From Nocardia crassostreae (GTDB lineage: Bacteria; Actinomycetota; Actinomycetes; Mycobacteriales; Mycobacteriaceae), in the NCBI RefSeq assembly GCF_001613405.1, contig NZ_BDCH01000012.1, forward strand, positions 558,001-622,000: a stretch of DNA of 64,000 nt. Reading direction: 5' to 3'. A program made the position numbers and the translations under genes. Below, one piece after another: positions 24,923 through 35,195 of this stretch. A model generated the notes under the pieces. It saw nothing but the letters and a program-made list of their open reading frames with translations, did not search any database and was not told the DNA's origin. The stretch's first letter is position 1. Every line of letters begins with the position of its first letter.

Positions 24923-27919
24923 GTGGGCATGCGCCCGTCGACAGGCTTACCTTCGCTGTCCCGCCGCAGTCGTGTGCTGTTGGTGACGGCCCTGGTGCTT
25001 GCGGCTCTATTACTCGTCGGGCCGCGTCTCGCCGACGCCTATACGAACTGGTTGTGGTTCGGGGAAGTGGGATTCCGCGGCGTCTACCACACGGTGTTGC
25101 TGACGCGGATCGTGCTGTTCCTCGTCGTCACGCTGGTGGTGGCGGCCATTATCTGGCTGGCGCTGCTGCTGGCGTATCGCTCGCGGCCGGTATTCGTGCC
25201 GGTGTCCGGGCCGGGCGATCCCATTGCCCGCTACCGCACCACCGCCATGAGCCACCTGCGGCTGTTCGGGCTCGGCATCCCGCTGCTCATCGGCGTGCTG
25301 TCCGGGCTGGTGGCGCAGTCGAGCTGGGTGACGGTGCAGCTGTTCCTGCACGGCGGCTCGTTCGGGGTGCAGGATCCGCAGTTCAATCTGGACGTCGGCT
25401 TCTACGCCTTCGATCTGCCCTTCTACCGCATGGTGCTGAACTGGCTGTTCGTCGCCGTCGTGATCGCGTTCTTCGCGAATCTGGTGACGCACTACGTCTT
25501 CGGCGGCGTGCGGCTGACCGGCCGCGAGGGCACGCTGAGCACCGCGGCGCGGGTGCAGCTGGCGGTGCTGGCCGGACTGTTCGTGCTGCTCAAGGCGATC
25601 GCGTACTGGTTCGACCGGTACGCGCTGCTGTCGAGCACGCGCAAGGAGCCGACCTTCACCGGCGGTTCCTACACCGATATCAACGCGGTGCTGCCCGCCA
25701 AGCTGATCCTGCTGTCCATCGCGGTCATCTGCGCGCTGGCGTTCTTCGCCGGAGTCGTACTGCGCGACTTGCGGATTCCGGCCATGGCGGCGGCGCTGCT
25801 GGTGCTGTCCTCGGTGCTGGTGGGCGCGGTGTGGCCGCTGCTGGTGGAGCAGTTCTCGGTGCGGCCCAACGCGGCCGACAAGGAGAGCGCGTACATCGAG
25901 CGCAATATCGAGGCGACTCGGGCGGCGTACGGGATCACCACCGACAAGGTGGAGTACATCGACTATCCGGGCACGGCGACCAAGGATCCGGTCACGCTGC
26001 CCGCGGACCGGTCGACCATCGAGAACATCCGCCTGCTCGACCCGAATCTGCTGCAGCCCACCTTCATTCAGCGCAACCTGCAGCTACGCAACTTCTACGG
26101 GTTCCCGGATCCGCTGGATATCGACCGGTACACCATCAATGGTGAGACCACCGATTTCATCGTGGCGGCACGCGAGCTCCAGCCGCAGAACCTGGCCGAG
26201 AACCAGAAGGACTGGATCAACCAGCACACCGTCTTCACCCACGGCAACGGGTTCGTCGCCTCCCCGGCGAACAAGGTGAACGTGGCCCCGCCCAAGGATC
26301 CGTCCAAGGCGCAGGAGACCGCGGGCACCGATACCGGCGGCGGCTACGGCTACCCGGTCTTCGAGGTGCCGGGCCCGAACAATACGACGCTGAGCACGGT
26401 CAGTGATCTGGGCACTCCGGCGGACAAGCAGGCCATCAAGGTCACCCAGCCGCGCATCTACTACGGCGAGCTCATCTCCAAGTCGGACTCCGACTACGCC
26501 ATTGTCGGCGGCAACAACCAGGCGCCGCGCGAATACGACACCGACACTTCGCAGTACACCTACACGGGTGCGGGCGGCGTGCCGATCGGCAACTGGTTCA
26601 ACCGGTTCGCGTTCGCGGCCAAGTACGCCGAGCGGAACATCCTGTTCTCCGGCGCCATCGGACCCGATTCGAAGATCATCTTCAATCGCAATCCGCGCGA
26701 ACGCGTCGAGCATGTGGCCCCGTGGCTGACCCCCGACGGCGATACCTACCCGGCCGTGGTGGACGGGCGCATCGTGTGGATCGTGGACGCCTACACCACC
26801 CTCGACAACTTCCCGTACGCCCAGCACACCTCGCTGGACGGCGTGATCGAGGACAGCATCGACCAGACCACCGGGCGGCTGCTGCCGCGCAAGGAGGTCT
26901 CCTACATCCGAAACTCGGTGAAGGCCATCGTCGATGCCTACGACGGCTCCGTGAAGCTGTACGAGGTCGACAAGAACGATCCGGTGCTGCAGGCCTGGAT
27001 GGGCGTGTTCCCGGATGCGGTCGAGCCGGAGAGCGAGATCAGCCCGGATCTGCGCGCGCACTTCCGCTACCCGGAGGATCTGTTCAAGGTGCAGCGCGAG
27101 ATGCTGGCGAAGTACCACGTGGACGATCCGCGAGAGTTCTTCACCAACAACGCCTTCTGGTCGGTCTCCAACGACCCGACCCAGGAGGGCGCGGCCGCCG
27201 GGGCGCATCAGCCGCCGTACTACGTGCTGCTGGGCGATCCCAAGACCGGTAAGCCGTCGTTCAATCTGACCAGCGTCATGGTCGGCTACAAGCGGAACTT
27301 CCTGTCGGCCTACATCCAGGCCGCCTCGGATCCGGAGAACTACGGCAAGATCACCGTCTACAAACTGCCCGCCGATTCGCAAACGCCGGGTCCCGGCCAG
27401 ACACAGACATCGATGACCACCTCCGATGAAGTGTCCCGCGACCGGAACCTGCTCACCGGCGGCAATGTCAACAAGATCAGGTACGGCAACTTGCTGACCC
27501 TCCCGGTCGGCGACGGCGGCATCCTCTATATCGAGCCCTGGTATCTGGAACGCAATACCGGCGGCACCAATGCCCCGTCCTACCCGCAGCTGGTCAAGGT
27601 CCTGGCCAGCTACCGCGACAAGGTCGGCTACGGCTCCACCGTCGAGGAAGCCCTGAACAAGGTCCTCCCCGGCAGCGGCAGCGCCGCCACCACCCAGCCC
27701 AACCAGCAGGGCACCACCCCGCCGAACCAGGGCACGACCCCACCCGAACAAGGCACGGTCACCCCGCCCACCATCGGCCGGGACGCCGCGGTCAAACAGA
27801 TCGACGACGCCCTGCGCGCGGTCACGGACGCCCAGAAGTCCGGTGACCTGGGCGCACTGGGCAAGGCGCTCGAACAGCTCCAAGTAGCCGTCGACGCCTA
27901 CGAGAAGGCAGGCGGCTGA
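24923..27919 (+). CDS. UPF0182 (COG1615) large membrane protein
   Basis: 998 residues from GTG 24923 (ATG 24929 also possible). About seven transmembrane helices lie within the first 320 residues (VLLVTALVLAALLLVG, IVLFLVVTLVVAAIIWLALLLA, LFGLGIPLLIGVLSGLV and others). A very large extracytoplasmic domain follows, with conserved YADAYTNWLWFGEVGF-like start, NQKDWINQHTVFTHGNGFVASP and a PNQQGTTPPNQGTTPPEQ low-complexity linker before a short helical tail. Length matches the family (about 990-1000). Function unknown; the M. tuberculosis homologue Rv3193c is in the same context. The strong terminator at 27934 ends it. Confidence 0.93.
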   Translation: MGMRPSTGLPSLSRRSRVLLVTALVLAALLLVGPRLADAYTNWLWFGEVGFRGVYHTVLLTRIVLFLVVTLVVAAIIWLALLLAYRSRPVFVPVSGPGDPIARYRTTAMSHLRLFGLGIPLLIGVLSGLVAQSSWVTVQLFLHGGSFGVQDPQFNLDVGFYAFDLPFYRMVLNWLFVAVVIAFFANLVTHYVFGGVRLTGREGTLSTAARVQLAVLAGLFVLLKAIAYWFDRYALLSSTRKEPTFTGGSYTDINAVLPAKLILLSIAVICALAFFAGVVLRDLRIPAMAAALLVLSSVLVGAVWPLLVEQFSVRPNAADKESAYIERNIEATRAAYGITTDKVEYIDYPGTATKDPVTLPADRSTIENIRLLDPNLLQPTFIQRNLQLRNFYGFPDPLDIDRYTINGETTDFIVAARELQPQNLAENQKDWINQHTVFTHGNGFVASPANKVNVAPPKDPSKAQETAGTDTGGGYGYPVFEVPGPNNTTLSTVSDLGTPADKQAIKVTQPRIYYGELISKSDSDYAIVGGNNQAPREYDTDTSQYTYTGAGGVPIGNWFNRFAFAAKYAERNILFSGAIGPDSKIIFNRNPRERVEHVAPWLTPDGDTYPAVVDGRIVWIVDAYTTLDNFPYAQHTSLDGVIEDSIDQTTGRLLPRKEVSYIRNSVKAIVDAYDGSVKLYEVDKNDPVLQAWMGVFPDAVEPESEISPDLRAHFRYPEDLFKVQREMLAKYHVDDPREFFTNNAFWSVSNDPTQEGAAAGAHQPPYYVLLGDPKTGKPSFNLTSVMVGYKRNFLSAYIQAASDPENYGKITVYKLPADSQTPGPGQTQTSMTTSDEVSRDRNLLTGGNVNKIRYGNLLTLPVGDGGILYIEPWYLERNTGGTNAPSYPQLVKVLASYRDKVGYGSTVEEALNKVLPGSGSAATTQPNQQGTTPPNQGTTPPEQGTVTPPTIGRDAAVKQIDDALRAVTDAQKSGDLGALGKALEQLQVAVDAYEKAGG

Positions 27920-27933
27920 CGCCCCTTGAAACC

Positions 27934-27971
27934 AAAAGGCGCTGCCGTCTCCGTTGACGGCAGCGCCTTTT
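27934..27971. terminator. Strong bidirectional terminator between UPF0182 and rpf
   Basis: 16-bp perfect stem with AAAA and TTTT at its ends (arms 27934-27949 and 27956-27971, core GGCGCTGCCGTC / GACGGCAGCGCC) and loop TCCGTT. It works in either direction between converging genes. Confidence 0.93.
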
Positions 27972-28006
27972 GCTTCTCCCGGTATGAGGAAGGAGTCTGT
28001 GGTGGG

Positions 28007-28835
<829 letters not shown>

Positions 28836-28877
28836 GTGACCCAACTCACCATTAATTTGTGAGGTGGGTCACGTTTT
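28836..28877. repeat. Imperfect palindrome with T-run
   Basis: GTGACCCA-A-CTCAC (28836-28849) pairs with GTGAG-G-TGGGTCAC (28859-28872): 13 bp with a single mismatch around a CATTAATTT loop, then GTTTTC on the plus strand. No plus-strand gene precedes it, so an operator or a terminator for an unseen small RNA are both possible. From 28878 to 29014 I see no feature. Confidence 0.55.
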
Positions 28878-29014
28878 CAATCCCCATGGACGGTCAACGC
28901 GCGCGCTAGCCCCTCGATCCGGGCCTCGCACCCCGCCTGACTCGCCCCACGCCCCGCCCGCCCACTCCCCAATGCGGGCATTAACACCCTCGAATACGCA
29001 TCTGAACTGCCGAT

Positions 29015-29044
29015 TTGGTGCATCTACGCAGCCGTGTGTAGTGT
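29015..29044 (+). promoter_or_regulatory. Candidate promoter of the tRNA gene
   Basis: TTGGTG (29015-29020), 18-bp spacer, TAGTGT (29039-29044), ending 12 nt before the mature tRNA 5' end. Confidence 0.5.
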
Positions 29045-29056
29045 TGTCTTCACCGA

Positions 29057-29130
29057 CGCGGGGTGGAGCAGCTCGGTAGCTCGCTGGGCTCATAACCCAG
29101 AGGTCGCAGGTTCAAATCCTGTCCCCGCTA
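29057..29130 (+). tRNA. Initiator tRNA-fMet (CAT anticodon)
   Basis: 74 nt to the discriminator A, CCA not encoded. Acceptor arm CGCGGGG / CCCCGCT leaves C1 unpaired with U72, a mark of initiator tRNA. The anticodon stem has three consecutive G:C pairs around CTCATAA (GGGCTCATAACCC), a second initiator signature. D-loop GCAGCTCGGTAGCTC and T-arm CAGGTTCAAATCCTG are regular. Confidence 0.95.
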
Positions 29131-29137
29131 CTACGGG

Positions 29138-29173
29138 AAGTGGCCCGGAATCATCTGATTCCGGGCCACTTTC
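29138..29173 (+). terminator. Terminator of tRNA-fMet
   Basis: Two 16-nt arms (29138-29153 and 29156-29171, core GTGGCCCGGAAT / ATTCCGGGCCAC) followed by TTTCG, only 7 nt after the tRNA. Confidence 0.9.
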
Positions 29174-29218
29174 GCATTGATGGGGTGAGTTCACCGGATC
29201 CGGCTAGGCTGAGCGGCT

Positions 29219-30433
29219 ATGCGCTTGGCGAAGGCTCTCGATCCCACCGAGTGCTGGATCGCCGCCGAGCGGTACCTGGGTGGGGGTACCCGTGGCTACA
29301 GTCGGTTCGCCGGGGTGTCCGAGGTCTCGGCGGAATACGATCCGCAGGGCGACTCGGAGTTGTTTCGGGTGCGGAGCGTGTGTGTGCCCGCGTCGCTGGG
29401 GCGAATGCTGAGAAGCGGGATCGCGTCGGAATTGCCGGAGTTGTACCTGGATGGCGATCGCTTGGTCCTGCCCGTTCATCCGGACACGACGACGCTGCCG
29501 GGGCTGGTCGGGCGCGAAGAACTACTGGCATGTGCGCCGGGGCCGACCTTCGACGTGGTGCCGTTGGCGAATGCGCGGACCGTGTTCGTGCGGGCCATCG
29601 ACGGGGTTCCGGTGCGACCGCACCAACTCAAACTGCACTACCCGCGCCGTATTTCCCGCTTCACCCGGCGCATGCGCGCGCCCAGGATCGAGCTGGAGCT
29701 GTGGGTGGCGGGTGAACTCGCCGCGACCGGCGCCCCGATGCTCGCCGATGTGTGCGGCGGGATATTCGGATCGGGCAGTGACGCATGGGGATTCATCGTC
29801 CGGGAGGCGCCGGAACTGTGCGCTGACCGCTATACGGTTCCGCTTTTCGCCCTGTACGGCACCGACATTCACGCACCCGACGACCCGACTCTGCTCGAGC
29901 AGCTGGTCGATATCAGCGGCGAGCCCGCGCAGGACTTCATTATCGACCGCATCATCGTGCCGATGATCGACCTGTGGGTGCGCGCGGCCCTCGAATCGGG
30001 CTGCCTGCTGGAACCGCACGGCCAGAACACCCTCTTCCGCTTCACCGCGGACGGCTCCCAAACCGAACTGCGCTACCGCGATTGCGATGTGTTCATCGAC
30101 CCCGCCGTCCGCGCGCGGCGCGGGCTGAACCGCGCACTGCCGCCCGTCAACGTCATCGGCAGCGACGTGGACATGCCCGCATCACACCTCGCCAGCCTGG
30201 TCTATGACAGCTCGATGGGCCATCACGCCCTCGACTACCTCGCGGCACTCGCCGAACGGCGCTGGCACGTGGATCCCGAGGCGCTGCGCAAGGCCGCGCG
30301 GTCGGCCTTCCACACCGCGATCGGCACCGACCCGTACGTCCTGTTACCCGCCACCACTTACTACTACGACGATCATGCCGCGCCTGGCACGTGGGCGCTG
30401 GTCGACACCGGTAACCCGCCACGCTGGCGATGA
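29219..30433 (+). CDS. IucA/IucC-like (NIS synthetase-like) protein
   Basis: 404 residues from ATG 29219. The sequence is divergent, but spaced elements resemble NRPS-independent siderophore synthetases: LVLPVHPDTTTLPGL (about 81-95) in the place of the conserved VHPWQ segment, PHQLKLHYPRRISRFTRR (about 137-154) in the place of the KLxxxxxxTSxxRT strand, and CLLEPHGQNTLFRF followed by YRDCDVFID (about 262-290), the family's E-x-H-x-QN and RD motifs. NIS synthetases adenylate a carboxylate and condense it with an amine or alcohol. It is shorter than the usual 550-600 residues, mainly at the N-terminus. The next gene is an AMP-forming ligase-like protein, suggesting a two-enzyme small-molecule pathway. 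Confidence 0.6.
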   Translation: MRLAKALDPTECWIAAERYLGGGTRGYSRFAGVSEVSAEYDPQGDSELFRVRSVCVPASLGRMLRSGIASELPELYLDGDRLVLPVHPDTTTLPGLVGREELLACAPGPTFDVVPLANARTVFVRAIDGVPVRPHQLKLHYPRRISRFTRRMRAPRIELELWVAGELAATGAPMLADVCGGIFGSGSDAWGFIVREAPELCADRYTVPLFALYGTDIHAPDDPTLLEQLVDISGEPAQDFIIDRIIVPMIDLWVRAALESGCLLEPHGQNTLFRFTADGSQTELRYRDCDVFIDPAVRARRGLNRALPPVNVIGSDVDMPASHLASLVYDSSMGHHALDYLAALAERRWHVDPEALRKAARSAFHTAIGTDPYVLLPATTYYYDDHAAPGTWALVDTGNPPRWR

Positions 30434-30518
30434 GGAGGCGGGATCGCGGTTACGGGGGGTTCGGGCGGGTACTCGCGCCGTGAAACCGTATGCGGGTTAG
30501 GCGATCGAGGGATTCGCT

Positions 30519-31892
30519 ATGACGGAAAGCCAATGGAAGTTACGGATCGATGCGCGCCGAGCCATCAAGGAAGGGGCCGGTGGGATCTTCCGCAGGCAGC
30601 GGGATCGGCTGGGGGAGCAGGTGGCGTTCGCGCGGGCTCATTCGCCGTATTACCGGGAGGCCTATCGGGATGTGCCGGGGCGGGTGCGGGATTCGGCGGT
30701 ATTGCCGGTGACGGACAAGAAGGGGTTGATGGCTCGGTTCGATGACTGGGCCACGGATCGGGAGGTCACGCTGGCGGCGGTGCAGGCGTTCGTCGATGAT
30801 CCCGCGCTGGTCGGGCAGCGGTTCCTCGGGCGGTATCTCGTGGGCACCACCAGCGGGGCCAGTGGCAATCGGGGTTTGTTCGTTCAGGATGATCGGGAGT
30901 TGAACGTGCAGACCGTCATCGCCGGGCGCGGATATGCGGCTTCGCTGCGGCCGGGGGATTATTTTCGGATCCTGGCGAAGGGTGTTCGTGTCGCGCAGTT
31001 GGTGGCGACCGGCGGGCATTACATCGGGAACGCCGGATTCGTGCGTGTGACGGCGGACAGCTGGTGGCGGCGCAAGGTGATCCGATCGATGTCGGTGCAT
31101 CGGCCGCTGCCCGAATTGGTCGCCGCCCTACAGGAATTCGACCCCGCCATGATGGTCGGCTACGCCAGCATGATCAAGGTGCTCGCCGACGAGCAGGCCG
31201 ACGGGCGGCTGCGCATTCATCCCGTGCTCGTCGCGCCCGCCGGTGAAACCATGACGAGCGGCGACCTCGAACGGATGGCCTCGGCATTCCACGCCAAGGT
31301 CCACACCGTCTACGCCGCAACCGAATGCACCTACCTGACCTACGGCTGCTCGCACGGCTGGTACCACGTGAACAGCGACTGGGCGATCGCCGAACCGGTG
31401 GATGCCGACTACCGGCCGACCCCGCCCGGCGAGTGGTCGCATACGGTCCTGATCACCGATCTCGCCAATCGGGTCCAGCCGATCCTGCGCTACGACATCC
31501 AGGACCGGGTACTGTTCAATCCCGACCCGTGCCCGTGCGGCAGTCCCCTTCCGGCGCTCCGGGTGCAGGGCCGCTCCGGCGACACGCTCACGGTCCCGAC
31601 AGCCACGGGCGAACAGCGCACCCTCACACCCCTGGCCGTGGCCACCCTGTTCGACCGCACACCGGGCATCGAGCTGTTCCAAGTCGTGCAAACCAAACCG
31701 GACACGCTTCGAGTGCGCTTGCGCGCGACCGGAGCCGTCGACTCCGACCACGTATGGCGGATGGTACGTGCGGAGCTCACGCACTTGCTGGTCGACGACG
31801 ACCTCGCCAACGTCACCGTCGAACGCGCCGAGGAACCGCCGGAACGAGCGCCCGGCGGCAAGTACCGCACGGTTATCCCATTGCCCGCGTAG
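30519..31892 (+). CDS. PaaK-like AMP-dependent ligase (phenylacetate-CoA ligase superfamily)
   Basis: 457 residues. PaaK-family signatures: N-terminal FARAHSPYYREAYRDV (about 34-49), phosphate loop GTTSGASGNRG (about 109-119), VAPAGETMT, adenine pocket AATECTYLTYG (about 267-277), the hinge region DLANRVQPILRYDIQDRVL, zinc-like PCPCGSPLPAL and C-terminal GRSGDTL, ending with PGGKYRTVIP. Enzymes of this group form acyl-adenylates and often acyl-CoA thioesters. The gene follows the IucA/IucC-like gene by 85 bp in the same direction, so co-transcription is plausible. Substrate unknown. Its last 20 bp overlap convergent glpD. Confidence 0.8.
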   Translation: MTESQWKLRIDARRAIKEGAGGIFRRQRDRLGEQVAFARAHSPYYREAYRDVPGRVRDSAVLPVTDKKGLMARFDDWATDREVTLAAVQAFVDDPALVGQRFLGRYLVGTTSGASGNRGLFVQDDRELNVQTVIAGRGYAASLRPGDYFRILAKGVRVAQLVATGGHYIGNAGFVRVTADSWWRRKVIRSMSVHRPLPELVAALQEFDPAMMVGYASMIKVLADEQADGRLRIHPVLVAPAGETMTSGDLERMASAFHAKVHTVYAATECTYLTYGCSHGWYHVNSDWAIAEPVDADYRPTPPGEWSHTVLITDLANRVQPILRYDIQDRVLFNPDPCPCGSPLPALRVQGRSGDTLTVPTATGEQRTLTPLAVATLFDRTPGIELFQVVQTKPDTLRVRLRATGAVDSDHVWRMVRAELTHLLVDDDLANVTVERAEEPPERAPGGKYRTVIPLPA

Positions 31893-33591
31893 CGCTCTCG
31901 CCCACGGAGGGTTCCTCGGCGGTCAGCCGGGCGGCATTGGCGGCTCGGTCGTCGGCGGCTTGCTGGGCGGCGCGTTCGGCCTCGACTCGACGGGTGTAGT
32001 GGCGGACCTCCGCCTGCTCGCGCTCGGCGTCCCAGCCGAGGAGCGGCGCTGCCAGCGCGGCCGTCTCCGCCGCGGCCGCGAGTCCGCGGTCGGGTTGGTC
32101 GATGGAGATCCTGGTTCGGCGGACCAGGATGTCGCCCAGGCGAAGTGCGCCCTCGCGGGTGACCGCGTAGACCACCTCGGCCCGCAGGTAGTCGGGTGCT
32201 CCGGTGAGCGGTTCGGCCAGGTCCGGGCGCTCGGCAATGAGGTCGAACAGTTCGGTGACCAGCGCGCCGTAACGGCGTAGCAGGTGCTCGAGGGGCGCCG
32301 GGGCGAGCCCGGTGCGGGCCGCGAGACCGGCGCGGTCGAGCCACATTTCGTGATATCCGAGCACCCCGAGGAGCGGGATGTGTTCGGTCAGGGATTTCGG
32401 GGCGGCGCGGCCGAAGCCGCGGACTGCGGCGTCGACGACGTCGGCGGCCATGACCCGGTAGGTGGTGTACTTGCCGCCCGCGATGACGAACAGTCCGGGG
32501 GCGGGCTCGGCAACCGCGTGTTCCCTGGAGAGCTGGGCGGTTTCGGCGGATTCTCCGGCCAGCAGGGGACGCAGGCCCGCGTAGACGCCCTCGATATCGG
32601 CGGGGGTCAGGGGGTCCGCGAGGAAGGTGTTGACGCGGGCGAGCAGATAGTCGATATCGGCGCGGCTCACGGCGGGGTGGGCGCGGTCGAGAGACCAGTC
32701 GGTATCGGTGGTGCCGATGATCCAGTGCCGGTCCCACGGAATGACGAACAGGACGCTCTTCTCGGTACGCATGATCAGCCCGGTCCCGAGGTCGAGCCGG
32801 GCGCGGGGGACGAGCAGATGGACGCCCTTGGACATGCGGACGGTGAATGGTGCGGGCACACCGGCGATTTCGTGCATCTCGTCGGTCCACACGCCGGTCG
32901 CGCCGATCACCCGCCGGGCTGCCACGGTGAGTTCTGCGCCGGTCTCCGCGTCGCGCACCACGGCACCCGTGACCCGCCCCTCACTGCGGGTCAGTTCGAT
33001 GACTCGCGCTCCGGTGAGCACGGTGGCTCCGTACCGGGCGGCGGTGCGGGCCAGTGTCATGGTGTGGCGTGCGTCGTCGACCTGCGCCTCGTGGAACGAG
33101 ATTCCGCCGACCAAGGATCGGGGGTCCAGTCCGGGAGCCGTGCGCAGGACGCCCGCGCGGGACAGATGACGGTGCGGCGGCAGCTGTTTGGTCCGGCCGA
33201 TCAGGTCGTAGAGCAGGACCCCGGCCCCGGCGTAGCCGCGCTCCCAGACCCGGTGCCGCAGCGGGAAGAGCAGCGGCACCGGGCGCACCAGGTGCGGAGC
33301 GAGCTTGTTCAGCAGCAGTTTTCGTTCCTTCAGGGCCTCGAAGACCAGCTTGAAGTCGAGCTGCTCCAGATATCGCAGGCCACCGTGGATCAATTTGCTG
33401 GACCTGCTGGAGGTGCCCGCGCCCCAATCCCGCGCCTCCACCAGGGCTACCGAGAATCCGCGCGACGCGGCATCGAGCGCGGCGCCCGCCCCGACCACGC
33501 CACCGCCGATGACCAGCACATCGAACTCCTCGGTGGCGAGCTTCCGCAGCGCGGTCCGGCGATAGTCCGGGCCGAGACGTGGGGCGGGCAT
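31873..33591 (-). CDS. glpD: Aerobic glycerol-3-phosphate dehydrogenase (FAD-dependent)
   Basis: 572 residues. FAD-binding N-terminus VLVIGGGVVGAGAALDAASRG (about 25-45), GTSSRSSKLIHGGLRYLEQ (about 57-75), substrate/FAD residues in SFHEAQVDDARHTMTLARTA, VIPWDRHWIIGTTDTDW, and VIAGGKYTTYRVMA followed by the C-terminal DAO_C domain. It oxidises glycerol-3-phosphate to DHAP and passes electrons to menaquinone at the membrane. Last gene of the leftward glpF-glpK-glpD unit (gaps of 47-48 bp). The C-terminal tail is alanine-rich and helical. Regulated together with glpF through the IclR operators, by inference. Confidence 0.95.
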   Translation of the reverse strand: MPAPRLGPDYRRTALRKLATEEFDVLVIGGGVVGAGAALDAASRGFSVALVEARDWGAGTSSRSSKLIHGGLRYLEQLDFKLVFEALKERKLLLNKLAPHLVRPVPLLFPLRHRVWERGYAGAGVLLYDLIGRTKQLPPHRHLSRAGVLRTAPGLDPRSLVGGISFHEAQVDDARHTMTLARTAARYGATVLTGARVIELTRSEGRVTGAVVRDAETGAELTVAARRVIGATGVWTDEMHEIAGVPAPFTVRMSKGVHLLVPRARLDLGTGLIMRTEKSVLFVIPWDRHWIIGTTDTDWSLDRAHPAVSRADIDYLLARVNTFLADPLTPADIEGVYAGLRPLLAGESAETAQLSREHAVAEPAPGLFVIAGGKYTTYRVMAADVVDAAVRGFGRAAPKSLTEHIPLLGVLGYHEMWLDRAGLAARTGLAPAPLEHLLRRYGALVTELFDLIAERPDLAEPLTGAPDYLRAEVVYAVTREGALRLGDILVRRTRISIDQPDRGLAAAAETAALAAPLLGWDAEREQAEVRHYTRRVEAERAAQQAADDRAANAARLTAEEPSVGESATRAMG

Positions 33592-33638
33592 TGCGTGTTC
33601 TCCTTAGGTAGCCGGGATGGGGTGCTCGGGGCGGAAGG

Positions 33639-35147
33639 TCAGTCCTCGACCCAGTCGAAGGTCTTGGTGACGGCCTTCTTCCAGTTGTGGAACTCGAGTT
33701 CCCGGCGGGCCTCGTCCAGGTCCGGCTGCCAGCGCTTGTCCTCGGCCCAGTTGGTCCGGATGGCGTCCTCGTTCTCCCAGAAGCCGACGGCCAGACCGGC
33801 CGCGTAGGCCGCGCCGAGCGCGGTGGTCTCCGCGACGACCGGGCGAATGACCTCGACGCCGAGGATGTCGGCCTGGAACTGCATGAGCAGTTCGTTGACG
33901 ACCATGCCGCCGTCCACCTTGAGCGAGGTCAGTGCGACACCGGAGTCGGCGTTCATGGCCTCGATGACCTCGCGGGTCTGGAAGGCGGTGGCCTCCAGGA
34001 CGGCTCGCGCGAGATGGCCCTTGTTCACGAAGCGGGTCAGCCCGAGAATCGCGCCGCGGGCATCGGAGCGCCAGTACGGTGCGAACAGTCCCGAGAAGGC
34101 GGGCACGAAGTACGCGCCGCCATTGTCCTCGACGGACCGCGCATGCTCCTCGATCTCGGCCGCCGAGCCGATCATGCCGAGATTGTCACGCAGCCACTGC
34201 ACCAGTGAACCGGTCACGGCGATGGCGCCCTCCAGTGCGTAGACCGGCTTGGCGTCGCCGAGCTTGTAGCACACCGTGGTCAGCAGGCCGTTATTGGAGA
34301 GCACCTTGTCGGTACCGGTATTGAGCAGCACGAAATTGCCGGTGCCGTAGGTGTTCTTGGCTTCACCGGGCGACAGACAGGCCTGGCCGAAGGTGGCGGC
34401 CTGCTGATCGCCGAGAATGCCCGAGATGGGCACACCGGCCAGCGCGCCGCGGGCGCGCACCGAGCCGTAAACCTCGGAGGACGAACGGATATCGGGGAGC
34501 AGGGACAGCGGCACCGTCATCTCCGCCGCGATCTCGGCATCCCACTGCAGCGTCTCCAGGTCCATGAGCAGCGTGCGCGAGGCATTGGTCGGATCGGTGG
34601 CGTGCACGCCGCCGTCCGTGCCGCCGGTCATATTCCACAGGATCCAGGTGTCCATATTGCCGAAGGCCAGCTCGCCCGCCTCGGCGCGCTCCCGGGCGCC
34701 CTCGACATTGTCGAGGATCCACTTGATCTTCGGACCGGAGAAGTACGTCGCCAGAGGCAATCCGGTCTTGTCCCGATAGCGCTCCTGCCCGCCGCCGAGC
34801 TGACCCAGCTCGTCGGCGATGCGGTCGGTCCGGGTGTCCTGCCACACGATGGCGTTGTAGACCGGCTCCCCGGTGGCGCGATCCCAGACGACGGTGGTCT
34901 CACGCTGGTTGGTGATGCCGACCGCGGCGATATCGGCGGCGGTGAGATCGCCCTTGGCCAGTGCGCCCGCGACCACCGCGCGGGTGTTCTCCCAGATCTC
35001 GGCCGGATCGTGTTCCACCCATCCGGCGCGCGGGAAGATCTGGGTGTGCTCGCGCTGGTCGACCGCGATGACCGTGCCCGCGTGGTCGAAGATCATGGCG
35101 CGGGTCGAGGTGGTGCCCTGGTCGATCGCTGCGACGTATCGTGACAT
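33639..35147 (-). CDS. glpK: Glycerol kinase (first copy)
   Basis: 502 residues, the usual length. FGGY kinase with phosphate-1 loop [16 protein letters not shown] (about 5-20), glycerol-site residues in [15 protein letters not shown], and C-terminal nucleotide domain motifs [50 protein letters not shown] and [13 protein letters not shown]. It phosphorylates glycerol to glycerol-3-phosphate using ATP. Lies between glpF and glpD in one leftward operon. A second kinase of the same length lies across the regulator at 37107. Confidence 0.96.
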   Translation of the reverse strand: MSRYVAAIDQGTTSTRAMIFDHAGTVIAVDQREHTQIFPRAGWVEHDPAEIWENTRAVVAGALAKGDLTAADIAAVGITNQRETTVVWDRATGEPVYNAIVWQDTRTDRIADELGQLGGGQERYRDKTGLPLATYFSGPKIKWILDNVEGARERAEAGELAFGNMDTWILWNMTGGTDGGVHATDPTNASRTLLMDLETLQWDAEIAAEMTVPLSLLPDIRSSSEVYGSVRARGALAGVPISGILGDQQAATFGQACLSPGEAKNTYGTGNFVLLNTGTDKVLSNNGLLTTVCYKLGDAKPVYALEGAIAVTGSLVQWLRDNLGMIGSAAEIEEHARSVEDNGGAYFVPAFSGLFAPYWRSDARGAILGLTRFVNKGHLARAVLEATAFQTREVIEAMNADSGVALTSLKVDGGMVVNELLMQFQADILGVEVIRPVVAETTALGAAYAAGLAVGFWENEDAIRTNWAEDKRWQPDLDEARRELEFHNWKKAVTKTFDWVED

Positions 35148-35195
35148 GGGGAGTTGCTCCTTTGGCGAAACTTGTTGGTGCTGGCCGTGATTCGA

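Noticed and set aside
28864..29079. Small ORF before tRNA-fMet
   Set aside because: Pro/Arg-rich, no ribosome site, overlaps the palindrome and the tRNA promoter.
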